From Phycisphaerae bacterium (GTDB taxonomy: Bacteria; Planctomycetota; Phycisphaerae; UBA1845): a stretch of DNA of 32,770 nt. Location: contig JAJDDZ010000345.1 of NCBI GenBank assembly GCA_029260025.1, forward strand, positions 1 through 32,770, written 5' to 3'. Numbering within the stretch: position 1 is the stretch's first letter; each line of letters begins with the position of its first letter. The translations under genes were made by a program, and so were the position numbers. Below the pieces are notes generated by a model, which was not told the origin of the DNA, did not search any database, and saw only the letters and a list, made by a program, of their open reading frames with translations. Shown in pieces: positions 6,670 through 15,475 of the stretch.

Positions 6670-9600
6670 CTATGGGTTTCCGTCGCAAACTTCAGGGTCG
6701 CGTTCAGCGCCCTCGAGCACGCCGTTACCGCAGCAGAACCGCCGCATTTTTCGTCCTCTCGCCATACCCGCGCAATCCGACCGACAGCCATTGCAATCCT
6801 CACCTGGCTCGCAGACGCCGTTTCCGTTACAGGTCCAGCAAAGAGACTCTTTCTTGCAATCCGGGTCCTCGCAGTCCACGAGACCATCGCAGTCATTGTC
6901 CATCCCATCCTGGCAGGTAAGCCCTGCCCGTTCGTAGGGGAGCGGCGCCCCGCAATCCTCGGGACAGAAACAGCCGCTCTCATAGATCTCGCAGATTCCA
7001 TTCCCACAGCAAGGTTCAACAACCGACTCATTCTCGCAGCCTACGCTGCGGTCGTAGCATCGATTATCGTCGCACGCGACGGGATTGCTCCCAGCGCCCG
7101 CCCCGCAGCAGAAACGCTCGCTCAGCAGACCAGTCTGAACACCGTTGCAGTCGTCCGGACACGTTAGGCAGTTTTCGCCATCGCCAGCTTCACAGGTTCC
7201 ATTCCCGCAAACCGCACCGCTGGTGTCTTGGCAGTCTGCGCCACAAGTACATGAGTCTTCGCTTTTTTCGCAGACCCCATTCCCGCAGCAGGTTGTCAGC
7301 ATGTTGTGATGACACATGCGATCTGCCCCGCAAATGTCAGTTGAACACGAATTTCCGTCGAAACATTCCTTGTGGATCGAACATTCGCACGCGGTCGCGT
7401 CGTTGCGGCAGGTCCCGCTCGCGCAGCTATCGACTGTGCAGGCGATCCCGTCGTCGCATTCAGCGTTGGCCAGGCATTCGCAACTGGTGTCGTCGTTTAC
7501 GCATGTGCCCTGAAGGCAGCTATCGACCGTACAAGCGATGCCGTCATTACAATCAAGAGGCGTTCCCCCGCAAGTCCCCGCAGAGCAAACGTCATTCGCT
7601 GTGCAAGCGTTACCGTCATTGCATGAACCGGTAATGTTGATGTGTGTGCAAGATCCACTACTACAGCTATCGAACGTGCAGGGATTCCCGTCGTCGCAAT
7701 CGGCTTTCACCGCGCAATCGCATGAAACCGCATCGTTAACGCAAACGCCGGCAGAGCAGCTATCAACGGTACATCCGACGCCATCGTTGCAATCGAGCGG
7801 TATGCCAGCGCAAGAACCACCCGAGCAGCTGTCGCTTGTGGTGCACCCATCGCCGTCGTCGCACAGACCCGTGATGTTCAAGTGCGAGCACGACCCGCTA
7901 ATACAGAAGTCACTCGTGCAAGTGTTCCCGTCATTGCACTCAGCGTTCCCGATGCACTCGCAAGATGTAGAGTCATTCGTGCACGATCCTTGCGAGCAGG
8001 TATCTGTTGTGCAAGCGATTCCGTCGTTACAATCCGAATTCGTGATACAGTCGCAAGCTGCGGCGTCGTTCACGCAAACTCCCTGCGAGCAACTATCGAC
8101 CGTACAGGCGAGATTGTCGTTGCAATCAAGCAACGCACCGGCGCAAGTCCCGCCCGAGCACGTATCGTTGGTCGTGCAGGCGTCGCCATCGTTACACGAA
8201 CCGCCGATGTTGACGTGCGAACAGGATCCCCCGCTACAAGTGTCGAACGTGCAAGAGTTGTTATCGTTGCAGTCCGCGTTCCCGACGCATTCGCACGCCG
8301 AAGCGTCGTTGACGCAAGTTCCCTGCGAGCAGCTGTCCGTCGTACAAGAAACCCCGTCGTCACAATTCAGCGACGAGCCAGCGCAAACGCCCGCTGAACA
8401 AGTGTCGTTCGTCGTACACGCGTTTCCATCGTTGCACGATGCGCTATTGTGGGTGTGATCGCATGTGCCGCTCGTCGTACAAGTGTCTGTTGTGCAGGCG
8501 TCGTTATCATTACAGTCGATACTACTGACGCAGTCCGCCGTAGAAGTCGCGCAGGTCATGTCGAAAGTGTAGACATGACCGGCATCGCGGCCAGGACCGT
8601 CCGCAAGCTGTGAACCCGCGACTGCGACACCATCCGCCACGCCGACAGCGTTACCGAACGCATCGTCAAACCATCCGTACGGTGAAGTTGCAATTAGTTT
8701 GGACTGCTCGATCCAGCTCGTTCCGTCAAAGGCGAACGGGTAGACTGCCCCACGATTCGTGATCCCCGTTTCATCATCCCAAAAGGGTGAGCCAACCACG
8801 ATGACCGACCCGCTGATCGCAACGCTCGATCCGAATTGGTCCCCAGGAGCCGTATCAGATCCCGTGAGTTTCGCATCTAGTGTCCAATTGCTTCCGTCAA
8901 ACCAATAGATGTACGCAGCCCCGGAGTCCGACCCAAGAGAATCGTGCCTCGGGGACCCACTTACAAGTGAATCGCCGGAGAGAGAAAGGACACGACCGAA
9001 AGAATCGCCCGCGGCAAGATCGCCGGGCTTCAGTTCTTGTTCTTGTGTCCAGCTACTTCCGATCTTACGGAATAGGTAGACAGTACCTGTGTTCGTCCCG
9101 CCCGTGTCTTCGCCATAAGCACCCACCGCGATAGCGTTTCCAGAAACAGCAACCGCCGATCCGAAAAAATCGTAGGCCGCAGCCCCCGCAACCGAGAGGG
9201 TTTGCGATAGGCCCCAACTAGTCCCATCAAACGAGTAGACATACGACTTACCCGAATACGAAAGCGCACCGTAAGCACCGATGACAGCCGTGTTTCCGGA
9301 GAGTCCCACGGCAAAGCCATATGACGGAGCGCTCTCAGGTGGGGTTAGTTTCTGATACTCAGTCCAGGTCCCGCCTTCGTTCCGGAAGACGTAAGCGGAC
9401 GCAGATCCTTCCGCTCCAATAAGGGCCCATTGTCCATCGGTCGCGACAGCAGAACCGAATTTGGCCCCGGCAGCACTGTCCGATGCCATCAGCTTATCAA
9501 CGACCGCCCAGCTTCCGCTACCTGAATCCACGATGTACGCGGCGCCGGTGTCGGTGAAATCGGGGTGTCCCGGCGCTCCGAGCACGGCGATTCCGTCCCC

Positions 9601-9783
9601 GACCGCCACACTCCCCCCAAGTTTGTCTTGCGACCCCCCATCACCAGACCGGTGTTGGACACCTGCGGCAGAATCACATTGGGCGCGCACTTCGCCCGAT
9701 GTGACTAAACAGAACGCTGTGATGAGCACCGTGGCGCTTTGCTTTAGCAAGGCTCCGGGCGCAGACCGGTCGGAATGATACAT
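6670..9783 (-). CDS. Giant secreted protein: seven-blade FG-GAP propeller plus nested Cys-rich modules
   Basis: 1037 residues from ATG 9783, which has AAGGAGG directly upstream. The TTG six codons earlier lies inside that ribosome site. A signal peptide (to about VRAQ) is followed by seven FG-GAP-type repeats (about residues 40-400; for example FGSAVAVSGNAIAVGAYG and FGSSVAISGSVIVVGSP), enough for a closed integrin-alpha-like propeller. Residues 421-803 are tandem Cys-rich modules of the DCNDGxxCTxDxC type, similar to the Dictyostelium CTDC repeat. The C-terminus holds several CGNGxCExGEDC units and a MopE-like calcium motif (DGMDNDCDGLVDCEDPDC). No membrane anchor or sorting signal is recognised at the end. 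It is probably an extracellular or envelope adhesion/scaffold protein stabilised by disulfides and calcium. A terminator follows, and the plus-strand Cys-rich gene is divergent from it. Confidence 0.88.
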   Translation of the reverse strand: MYHSDRSAPGALLKQSATVLITAFCLVTSGEVRAQCDSAAGVQHRSGDGGSQDKLGGSVAVGDGIAVLGAPGHPDFTDTGAAYIVDSGSGSWAVVDKLMASDSAAGAKFGSAVATDGQWALIGAEGSASAYVFRNEGGTWTEYQKLTPPESAPSYGFAVGLSGNTAVIGAYGALSYSGKSYVYSFDGTSWGLSQTLSVAGAAAYDFFGSAVAVSGNAIAVGAYGEDTGGTNTGTVYLFRKIGSSWTQEQELKPGDLAAGDSFGRVLSLSGDSLVSGSPRHDSLGSDSGAAYIYWFDGSNWTLDAKLTGSDTAPGDQFGSSVAISGSVIVVGSPFWDDETGITNRGAVYPFAFDGTSWIEQSKLIATSPYGWFDDAFGNAVGVADGVAVAGSQLADGPGRDAGHVYTFDMTCATSTADCVSSIDCNDNDACTTDTCTTSGTCDHTHNSASCNDGNACTTNDTCSAGVCAGSSLNCDDGVSCTTDSCSQGTCVNDASACECVGNADCNDNNSCTFDTCSGGSCSHVNIGGSCNDGDACTTNDTCSGGTCAGALLDCNDNLACTVDSCSQGVCVNDAAACDCITNSDCNDGIACTTDTCSQGSCTNDSTSCECIGNAECNDGNTCTSDFCISGSCSHLNITGLCDDGDGCTTSDSCSGGSCAGIPLDCNDGVGCTVDSCSAGVCVNDAVSCDCAVKADCDDGNPCTFDSCSSGSCTHINITGSCNDGNACTANDVCSAGTCGGTPLDCNDGIACTVDSCLQGTCVNDDTSCECLANAECDDGIACTVDSCASGTCRNDATACECSIHKECFDGNSCSTDICGADRMCHHNMLTTCCGNGVCEKSEDSCTCGADCQDTSGAVCGNGTCEAGDGENCLTCPDDCNGVQTGLLSERFCCGAGAGSNPVACDDNRCYDRSVGCENESVVEPCCGNGICEIYESGCFCPEDCGAPLPYERAGLTCQDGMDNDCDGLVDCEDPDCKKESLCWTCNGNGVCEPGEDCNGCRSDCAGMARGRKMRRFCCGNGVLEGAERDPEVCDGNP
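7375..8523 (-). repeat. Higher-order tandem repeat: two blocks of ABC-ABC-C modules
   Basis: Within the minus-strand giant gene, modules A (27 residues, ending in a GSCSHxNI-type tail), B (24, containing CTxxDxCS) and C (29, ending in CxC) form an 80-residue ABC unit. The order reads ABC, ABC, C' (8523-7948), then ABC, ABC, C' again (7947-7375), where C' is a lone 31-residue C-like module. The two blocks are 576 and 573 bases long, so a roughly 575-bp segment containing an internal duplication appears to have been duplicated as a whole. Confidence 0.85.
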
Positions 9784-10251
9784 CTTTCCCCTCCTTCGCA
9801 AACTAGCTATCTTAACCCCATTGGAATGTGCGATTTCTTTGGCCCAATAGCAAGCGCGAAGACTCTTCTTTTATTTTCGAAATCTGTTGTGACCCCCCAA
9901 GGCCCAGCGCGAGGAAGTTATCGGCCCAGCATCTTTCACAGAGTATATGAGGACCAAGAGTGATTTCTCAACCCGGTAGCTCAGGTGTTTTGGGTCTCTT
10001 ATATTGAACGGTTTAGCTGATTTTGGTAAAACAGGTGGTTGACGAACGTGATGGTGGGGCTTTGTCAAGAATCCGCCCTTAGTTGGGTTCGCGTCTAGCT
10101 GTAGAAAAAAAGGGTGGGTCGGGAGGATATAGGTAGGCTAGCGTTTTTTCACGTTCTTCGCGTTTTGCCAGTCCGTGCTTCAAATGCCTTGATCCGTCTT
10201 GTACGTCGAACTGAAACGAATGGGGAAATGTTACTCGGGAGATAGGTTGAG
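9784..10251. other. Divergent promoter region of the two giant Cys-rich genes
   Basis: 468 bases between the start codons of the two divergent giant genes. It must carry both promoters and probably any shared control, but no sigma-70 pair with good spacing and no clear inverted-repeat operator was seen. The region is more AT-rich than its neighbours, with a run of A near 10104-10110. Small open frames here show no protein character. Confidence 0.5.
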
Positions 10252-13200
10252 ATGAAAATGTCATTACATCGTAGTCATTGTCGGAAGTCGAATCTTGGGG
10301 GGTGCCTGCGCACATTCCGCGGCAGCCGGTTCGCCTCGCTTCTCTTTGTGTTACCAGCCGTTCTTGCCTCCGCCCCTTTGGTGGAAGTTGCGGCCCAACT
10401 CCGGACCGAGTTGCGCAGTAGTTCTCCTAAGAACAATACTAGTACGCGCAGCGAGACAGATATTCCAATCCACTTCGTCGCGGGGACCGGCGGCGAGCAC
10501 GGCGTCGGTGCGACCAAGGGATGCGTTTCCCGTTGCGTGGGAGAGGCGAGCGATTGCACGGCAACAGTACGTTTCCTGGACGACTTCGACGACGCAATTG
10601 TTGTCACCGAAGCATGGGACGACGTCGTTGCAGCTTCAGGGACCGTCCGTATACCGGCAGCCGGCAACTTGCCGATCATCGCGGTCATTGGTAACGCGTT
10701 CTGCACCGACGATGGAGGACCTTGCGACATCGCCACAGGCGCGAACTGCATTCTTCCATGCACAATGGGTAGCTCGGAAAGCGTCGTCCAAGGTCTTCCC
10801 GGTTTGCCGGGCGATGGCCGTGTTCGGTTTGCACAAAACCAATATGTGATTCAGCCAGAAGACGTCGGGAACCTCGGCGACACAGTGTTTTTCGTTTGGA
10901 ACGACATCTGCAATAGCGGCGAGTTCAACTGTCCTCATGGGCTACTCAAGACGCCCGCGGGGTCGAACACTGTCGTGCCAAATTGCGACGACCTTGATGC
11001 CTGTACCGCTGACACGTGTTCGGACGGCGAGTGCACCAACACCCCAGAGTGTCTAACGGCCGAAGACTGTGACGACCAAGACGCATGCACCGACGAAGTC
11101 TGTCAGGCAGGGTGCTGCGACCACATCGATGTCGAATGCGACGATAGTAACGAATGCACAGCCGATTCATGCGATATTGCTATCGGCTGCATCAATAACG
11201 ACATTAGCGCAGAATGCGACGATCGAGACGCCTGCACTTCAGATTCATGCGATGCGGAGTTTGGGTGTCAGAACGAAGACATTAGTGCCTCGTGCGCGGA
11301 CGCAAACGTTTGTACTGCCGATTCTTGTGACCCAGCGACCGGCTGCGTCAACGACGACATTAGCGGCGACTGTGATGATGGCAATGTTTGCACCGACGAC
11401 AGTTGTGATCCGATCGATGGCTGCATAAATGACGACAACAGCGCAAACTGCGATGACGGGAACGCCTGCACCGCAGACTCCTGCGACCCGATCAGGGGTT
11501 GCATCAACGAAGACATCAGTGCTTCGTGCGATGACGGCGATGCCTGCACCGTAGATTCTTGCAATCCAGAGATAGGCTGCGTTAATGCGGACATTCGCGA
11601 GACGTGCAACGACGACAACGCTTGCACTGCAGATTCGTGCGTCCCAGCCACCGGTTGCGTGAACACGGACATCAGCGATTCATGCGATGATGGCGACGTT
11701 TGCACAGATGATAGCTGCGTTCCTGCGACGGGATGTGTCAACGAAGACAACAGCACTCGATGCGACGACTCTGACGCATGTACGGCAGATTCATGCGACC
11801 CCACGGGTGGCTGCATCAATGAAGATATCAGTTCGTCCTGTAACGATGAAAACGCGTGTACCGCGGATTCATGCGTACCGGCAACGGGTTGTGTAAACGA
11901 TGACATCAGCGCATCGTGCGATGACAGCAACGAATGCACCGCGGACTCTTGCGTCCCCGACGGCGGCTGCGTCAATGAGGACATTAGCTCGTCATGCGAC
12001 GACGGGAATTCGTGTACGGCTGATTCCTGCGATCCGGCGACCGGATGTGTCAACGATGACACCAGCGCAACTTGTGATGACGGTAACGCATGCACGGCGG
12101 ACTCCTGCGATCCAGCGTCCGGTTGTGTGAACGAAGATACGAGCAAGTCGTGCGATGACGGCAATGACTGTACGGCGGATTCGTGCGTACCAGCCACCGG
12201 CTGCGTGAACGAGGATACCAGTGCGTCATGCGATGATGATAACGCATGTACCGCTGATTCGTGTAATCCGACGGGTGGTTGCGTCAATGAGGACACCAGT
12301 GCCTCGTGTGACGACGGTAGTGCTTGCACCGCAGACTCATGCGACCCGAAAACCGGTTGTGTGAACGAAGATATAAGCGCATCCTGCAACGATAACAACG
12401 CCTGCACCGCAGACTCGTGTGATCCGGCATCCGGTTGTGTGAACGAAGACACAAGCGATTCATGTGATGACGAAAGTGCCTGCACGGATGATAGCTGTGA
12501 TGCGGTAACGGGCTGTGTTCACGAAGACTCCAGCGACCAGTGCAACGACGACGACGAGTGTACGACGGATACCTGCGATCCGGCGACGGGTTGTGCTCAC
12601 ACAGACAACAGCGATCGCTGTGATGACGGTAACGACTGCACGATCGATCGATGTGATCCGATCGACGGGTGCGTCAATGTCGGTACTGACCCGGCGACAT
12701 GCGACGATGGTAACGAATGTACGGCTGACTCTTGTGACGCGATCGAGGGTTGCGTGCATGTGGCTGACTGCACCTCCCATGCGGACTGCGATGATGGTGA
12801 TCCTTGCACAGAAGACGTTTGTCTGATCGACGGGTGTTGCAAGTTTAAGCCACGCTCTTGTAACGATGACAACATTTGCACGAATGATTCCTGCGACCCA
12901 ACCCTGGGATGTGTCAACGAAGACCGCAGCCATCTTTGTGATGACGGAAACGTTTGTACGGCTGACTCGTGCGATCCAAAGAGCGGTTGTGTCAATGAGG
13001 ACACCAGCGCATCTTGTGACGACGGCGACGAGTGTACGGACGATTCCTGTGATCCACAGTCTGGCTGCGTTTCTACGCCCAATGATGAGTGCGGACTTGA
13101 GTGTCGCGTGACAGGTGGCGGCGTCGATCCGCGGAGGAAGGGTCTTAATTCGATCGATGCTGAGGGTGGCGAAGAAGGCAATAATCGCTACACGATGGGT

Positions 13201-13752
13201 GGTCAGGCTGGCTCGCCATTGGCGGGTCAACCGCAACCCTACGGGGAATGGACGCATCATCAGCAGACCGGACCATCAGGACGATTTGTTTTCCACGCTG
13301 GTACCGCCAGTTCACCGGATTCAACTGAGATCGACTTGATTCAGTGCAGTGATCCCGATTGGTGCAAGCAGGCAAGACCAGCTCCCGCGAAGCAGATCGA
13401 TTTCGAAGGCGTAGGTACGTTCAAGAACATGGACGACATAGCTTTGGACGCTTTGGAAACGGAAGCACCTGACGCAGCCTTCGTTGTTGGCGAGTCGTTG
13501 CACTGGTTCTCCGTCCATATCGAAGACCTGGGCGAACCAGGTCGCGAGGGCAAGGTCGAGCCACCAGTCGACATCTGTCCGGTTGAGGGATCGGCAGGAT
13601 CACTTGCGAATTGCGAATGTCCCGACTTCTATCGGTTCTCGGTCCACGCGACTAAGGACCCGGGTTCGGTGGTCGTGTATAGCGTCTTTGGTTATATCGC
13701 TGGCGGAAACCTGCAGATTCATCCGCCCACGCATTCGCATAGACGTCCATAA
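10252..13752 (+). CDS. Giant secreted Cys-rich repeat protein (slime-mould CTDC-like repeats)
   Basis: 1166 residues from ATG 10252 (a second Met follows two codons later). The N-terminus is a long basic stretch plus hydrophobic core, i.e. a signal peptide ending near VAAQ (about residue 46). Residues about 50-240 form a unique beta-rich domain with scattered Cys. From about residue 244 to 943 come Cys-rich units of the pattern C-x5-C-x4-C-x5-C, best seen as CDDGNACTADSC then DPATGC. Nineteen consecutive units have exactly 26 residues. The C-terminal ~220 residues are a separate domain with VTGGGVD, YGEWTHHQQTGPSGRFVFH and KQIDFEGVGTFKN, which I do not assign to a named family. Four Cys per unit imply two disulfides each, and the Asp-rich spacing suggests calcium binding. 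A terminator follows. It is probably an extended rod-like surface or matrix protein. Confidence 0.88.
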   Translation: MKMSLHRSHCRKSNLGGCLRTFRGSRFASLLFVLPAVLASAPLVEVAAQLRTELRSSSPKNNTSTRSETDIPIHFVAGTGGEHGVGATKGCVSRCVGEASDCTATVRFLDDFDDAIVVTEAWDDVVAASGTVRIPAAGNLPIIAVIGNAFCTDDGGPCDIATGANCILPCTMGSSESVVQGLPGLPGDGRVRFAQNQYVIQPEDVGNLGDTVFFVWNDICNSGEFNCPHGLLKTPAGSNTVVPNCDDLDACTADTCSDGECTNTPECLTAEDCDDQDACTDEVCQAGCCDHIDVECDDSNECTADSCDIAIGCINNDISAECDDRDACTSDSCDAEFGCQNEDISASCADANVCTADSCDPATGCVNDDISGDCDDGNVCTDDSCDPIDGCINDDNSANCDDGNACTADSCDPIRGCINEDISASCDDGDACTVDSCNPEIGCVNADIRETCNDDNACTADSCVPATGCVNTDISDSCDDGDVCTDDSCVPATGCVNEDNSTRCDDSDACTADSCDPTGGCINEDISSSCNDENACTADSCVPATGCVNDDISASCDDSNECTADSCVPDGGCVNEDISSSCDDGNSCTADSCDPATGCVNDDTSATCDDGNACTADSCDPASGCVNEDTSKSCDDGNDCTADSCVPATGCVNEDTSASCDDDNACTADSCNPTGGCVNEDTSASCDDGSACTADSCDPKTGCVNEDISASCNDNNACTADSCDPASGCVNEDTSDSCDDESACTDDSCDAVTGCVHEDSSDQCNDDDECTTDTCDPATGCAHTDNSDRCDDGNDCTIDRCDPIDGCVNVGTDPATCDDGNECTADSCDAIEGCVHVADCTSHADCDDGDPCTEDVCLIDGCCKFKPRSCNDDNICTNDSCDPTLGCVNEDRSHLCDDGNVCTADSCDPKSGCVNEDTSASCDDGDECTDDSCDPQSGCVSTPNDECGLECRVTGGGVDPRRKGLNSIDAEGGEEGNNRYTMGGQAGSPLAGQPQPYGEWTHHQQTGPSGRFVFHAGTASSPDSTEIDLIQCSDPDWCKQARPAPAKQIDFEGVGTFKNMDDIALDALETEAPDAAFVVGESLHWFSVHIEDLGEPGREGKVEPPVDICPVEGSAGSLANCECPDFYRFSVHATKDPGSVVVYSVFGYIAGGNLQIHPPTHSHRRP
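11203..12684 (+). repeat. Nineteen in-phase 78-bp coding repeats
   Basis: Every 78 bases from 11203 the translation restarts at an (I/T/N/S)S-xx-C phase and ends at GC(V/I)N-x-D, with no insertion or deletion through nineteen units. Irregular units flank the block on both sides (from about 10982 and to about 13090). Adjacent units differ at many third codon positions while their protein stays nearly constant, so the array is not a very recent slippage product. Confidence 0.9.
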
Positions 13753-13822
13753 TACCATCGACCGAGGGTAGGTAGCAGAAAAAGACTCGAAAGCGCTACC
13801 TGCACATAAGTCAGTAAGAACA

Positions 13823-13854
13823 GGGGGGCAAGCTTCTTCGCTTGCCCCTCTTTT
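13823..13854 (+). terminator. Intrinsic terminator of the Cys-rich repeat gene
   Basis: Stem GGGGGGCAAGC (13823-13833) with GCTTGCCCCTC (13840-13850), one G-T wobble, six-base loop TTCTTC, followed by TTTT. It sits 70 bases after the stop codon. Confidence 0.85.
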
Positions 13855-13906
13855 CATGCGCATGGTGGGGAGGGTGATGTGATCGGTGAGCTTCAAGGAA
13901 GATCGT

Positions 13907-14797
13907 CTACTTTCGCGTCAAGCTCCTGTGGATAGTCTCCATCCACCTGTCGGTCTTGATAAATCCGTTCCCCCATGACTTCCACTTCTCAGGGGCAGGC
14001 ATTTTCTTGATGAACTCAGCGCTCTTACCCGCTTTGATTGCTTTTCTCACTACGTCAGTCGTATCGACGAGCATTTGGTGATACGTCTTCAGTCCTTCGT
14101 AGTCGCTCAATGGTCCGTGTCCTGGAATGACTTTGATCCCCGGTTGGATTTGATCGATCACGCGTTGGACGTTAAGGATTAGACCATCGACATCGCCTCC
14201 ATGATCGAGATCCACAAACGGAAACATCCCCATGAACATCAGGTCGCCCATGTGTATGATGTTCGACTTGGTGAACAGGACAACGCTGTCTCCATCGGTA
14301 TGCCCGTGCGGAAAATGCATCACGCGAAGTTCTTCGCCGTTAAAATGAATGTTGAGCGATTCATCAAACGTAATAACCGGAAGCGCGCCAGCCGGTAGGG
14401 GGGCAATTGTTCGACCAAACAGTTCTTGCGGGGTTGCGAGTCGCTCACGGACGTTGGTGTGAGCGATAATCGTTCCCGTTTCGCCGAAGAATTCATTCCC
14501 GCCCGTATGATCGCCATGCCAGTGTGTGTTCAGGATGAACTTCGGCTTTTTTCCGCCGAGTTTGTCGATCGCGGTAAGAATTCGTTCCGCCAGCGGCGCA
14601 TATTGATCATCGATCAACAGAACGCCATCCTCGCCAATCGAAACCGCGAGATTCCCACCTCGCCCCTCGAGCATATGAACATGCTCGGTGATTCTGGTCG
14701 CTTTGATTTCGACACCAGAGAAATCCTGCTGACCCATCGCCGCAGAAACACCCAACAGCGTCATTGCGAACGCACCCATACTTAGGAATCGAATCAT
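13907..14797 (-). CDS. Secreted metallo-beta-lactamase-fold hydrolase
   Basis: 296 residues with a signal peptide (about 1-22, ending AAMGQQ). The zinc-binding set is complete: THWHGDH (H92, H94, D96, H97), H166 in HFPHGHTDGD, D185 in HMGDLMF and H227 in PGHGP. This is the alpha-beta/beta-alpha metallo-hydrolase fold. Periplasmic members with this arrangement include SoxH/quinoprotein-relay-type proteins and B3-like lactamases, so the substrate is open. The arm after the fold (about 250-296) is short and basic. It is convergent with the Cys-rich repeat gene, and no partner gene is adjacent on its strand. Confidence 0.88.
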   Translation of the reverse strand: MIRFLSMGAFAMTLLGVSAAMGQQDFSGVEIKATRITEHVHMLEGRGGNLAVSIGEDGVLLIDDQYAPLAERILTAIDKLGGKKPKFILNTHWHGDHTGGNEFFGETGTIIAHTNVRERLATPQELFGRTIAPLPAGALPVITFDESLNIHFNGEELRVMHFPHGHTDGDSVVLFTKSNIIHMGDLMFMGMFPFVDLDHGGDVDGLILNVQRVIDQIQPGIKVIPGHGPLSDYEGLKTYHQMLVDTTDVVRKAIKAGKSAEFIKKMPAPEKWKSWGNGFIKTDRWMETIHRSLTRK

Positions 14798-15100
14798 CGG
14801 AGAGTTTCCCTTTCGTCACAGAACCCGGTTGTCGAGGCAGTAGCTCTTCAGCCTACCCGGATCAGGGCCATTTGGAAGGCGCACAGAGTCAACACCCACT
14901 ATCTAGTGGCGTCTCTCAAACGTCGGAGACACGATCGAAGCTGGCACGATTAGCAGAAGGAGTTGTTCGCATGCAAACTTAGATACAAGTCTTTGCAAAC
15001 AAATGGGTTAGGGAAATCATCGCGACGAATCTCGACCTGGAGTTCGCTCTCGGTGAGCAACACCCAGACCTGACCTTGGATTCAACGAGGCAGGGGGGAC
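14798..15100. other. Intergenic region, nothing recognised
   Basis: About 300 bases between the metallo-hydrolase start and tRNA-Cys. It should contain the promoter of the metallo-hydrolase gene (minus strand), but I see no convincing elements, RNA structure or coding sequence. Confidence 0.4.
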
Positions 15101-15174
15101 AGGCGGCGGTGGGATTCGAACCCACGGATAGCGGATTTGCAATCCGCCCCCTTAGTCCACTCGGGCACGCCGCC
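15101..15174 (-). tRNA. tRNA-Cys (anticodon GCA)
   Basis: 74 bases on the minus strand. The acceptor GGCGGCG pairs with CGCCGCC, discriminator U as expected for Cys. The anticodon stem GCGGA/TCCGC encloses TTGCAAA, giving anticodon GCA. The T-arm is GTGGGTTCGAATCCCAC. No CCA is encoded. Confidence 0.95.
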
Positions 15175-15475
15175 ATGTGATTCTTGCTGGTAGGCCGACC
15201 TTAGTACGCCTTCCCCTCCAGCGGGCACATATCTATAGTCTTCAAGCCCGTTACGGGCAACCCCAAAACCGCACTCAATCGCGCAAACCGACAGTCTAAC
15301 TTCGGAAATCTACACGTCCAACCCAAGAACGCACTCCCCTCGGACCCGCCAGACCGACAGAACGCCGATCCGCCGTCGATTGCACCCTCAGCTTCATTCG
15401 AGACAGCCTAGTTCCGATATTCCGCCAGAGAGCCATCTATTTGACCAGAAAAGACCACTAAAGGCGGTATCCCTG
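15175..15475. other. Leader region of the sugar operon
   Basis: About 300 bases upstream of the dehydrogenase gene. It contains one small hairpin, GCCCG-TTA-CGGGC (15246-15258). The long frame that extends the dehydrogenase upstream to 15380 begins at a TTG and shows no conserved character. The operon promoter is probably here but could not be pinned down. Confidence 0.4.

Noticed and set aside
7538-8458. Long plus-strand open frame (306 codons) antisense to the FG-GAP/Cys-rich gene
   Set aside because: It mirrors the repeat codons of the real gene (periodic Ser/Gln/Pro pattern), has no ribosome site and no family character.
9784-9801. TTG start six codons upstream for the FG-GAP protein
   Set aside because: These codons are the ribosome binding site (AAGGAGG) of the ATG at 9783.
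11268-12485. Minus-strand open frame of 405 codons inside the 78-bp array
   Set aside because: It is the reverse complement of the repeat units; a period of 26 residues without stops follows automatically from the repeat, and there is no start signal.
11203-12684. CRISPR array, considered because of regular repeats
   Set aside because: The period is coding, in frame, with no invariant short repeat and no unique spacers.
12460-13260. Minus-strand open frame of 266 codons rich in Val/Ile/Thr, resembling a membrane protein
   Set aside because: It is antisense to the end of the repeat array; the hydrophobic look comes from reversed Asp/Cys codons.
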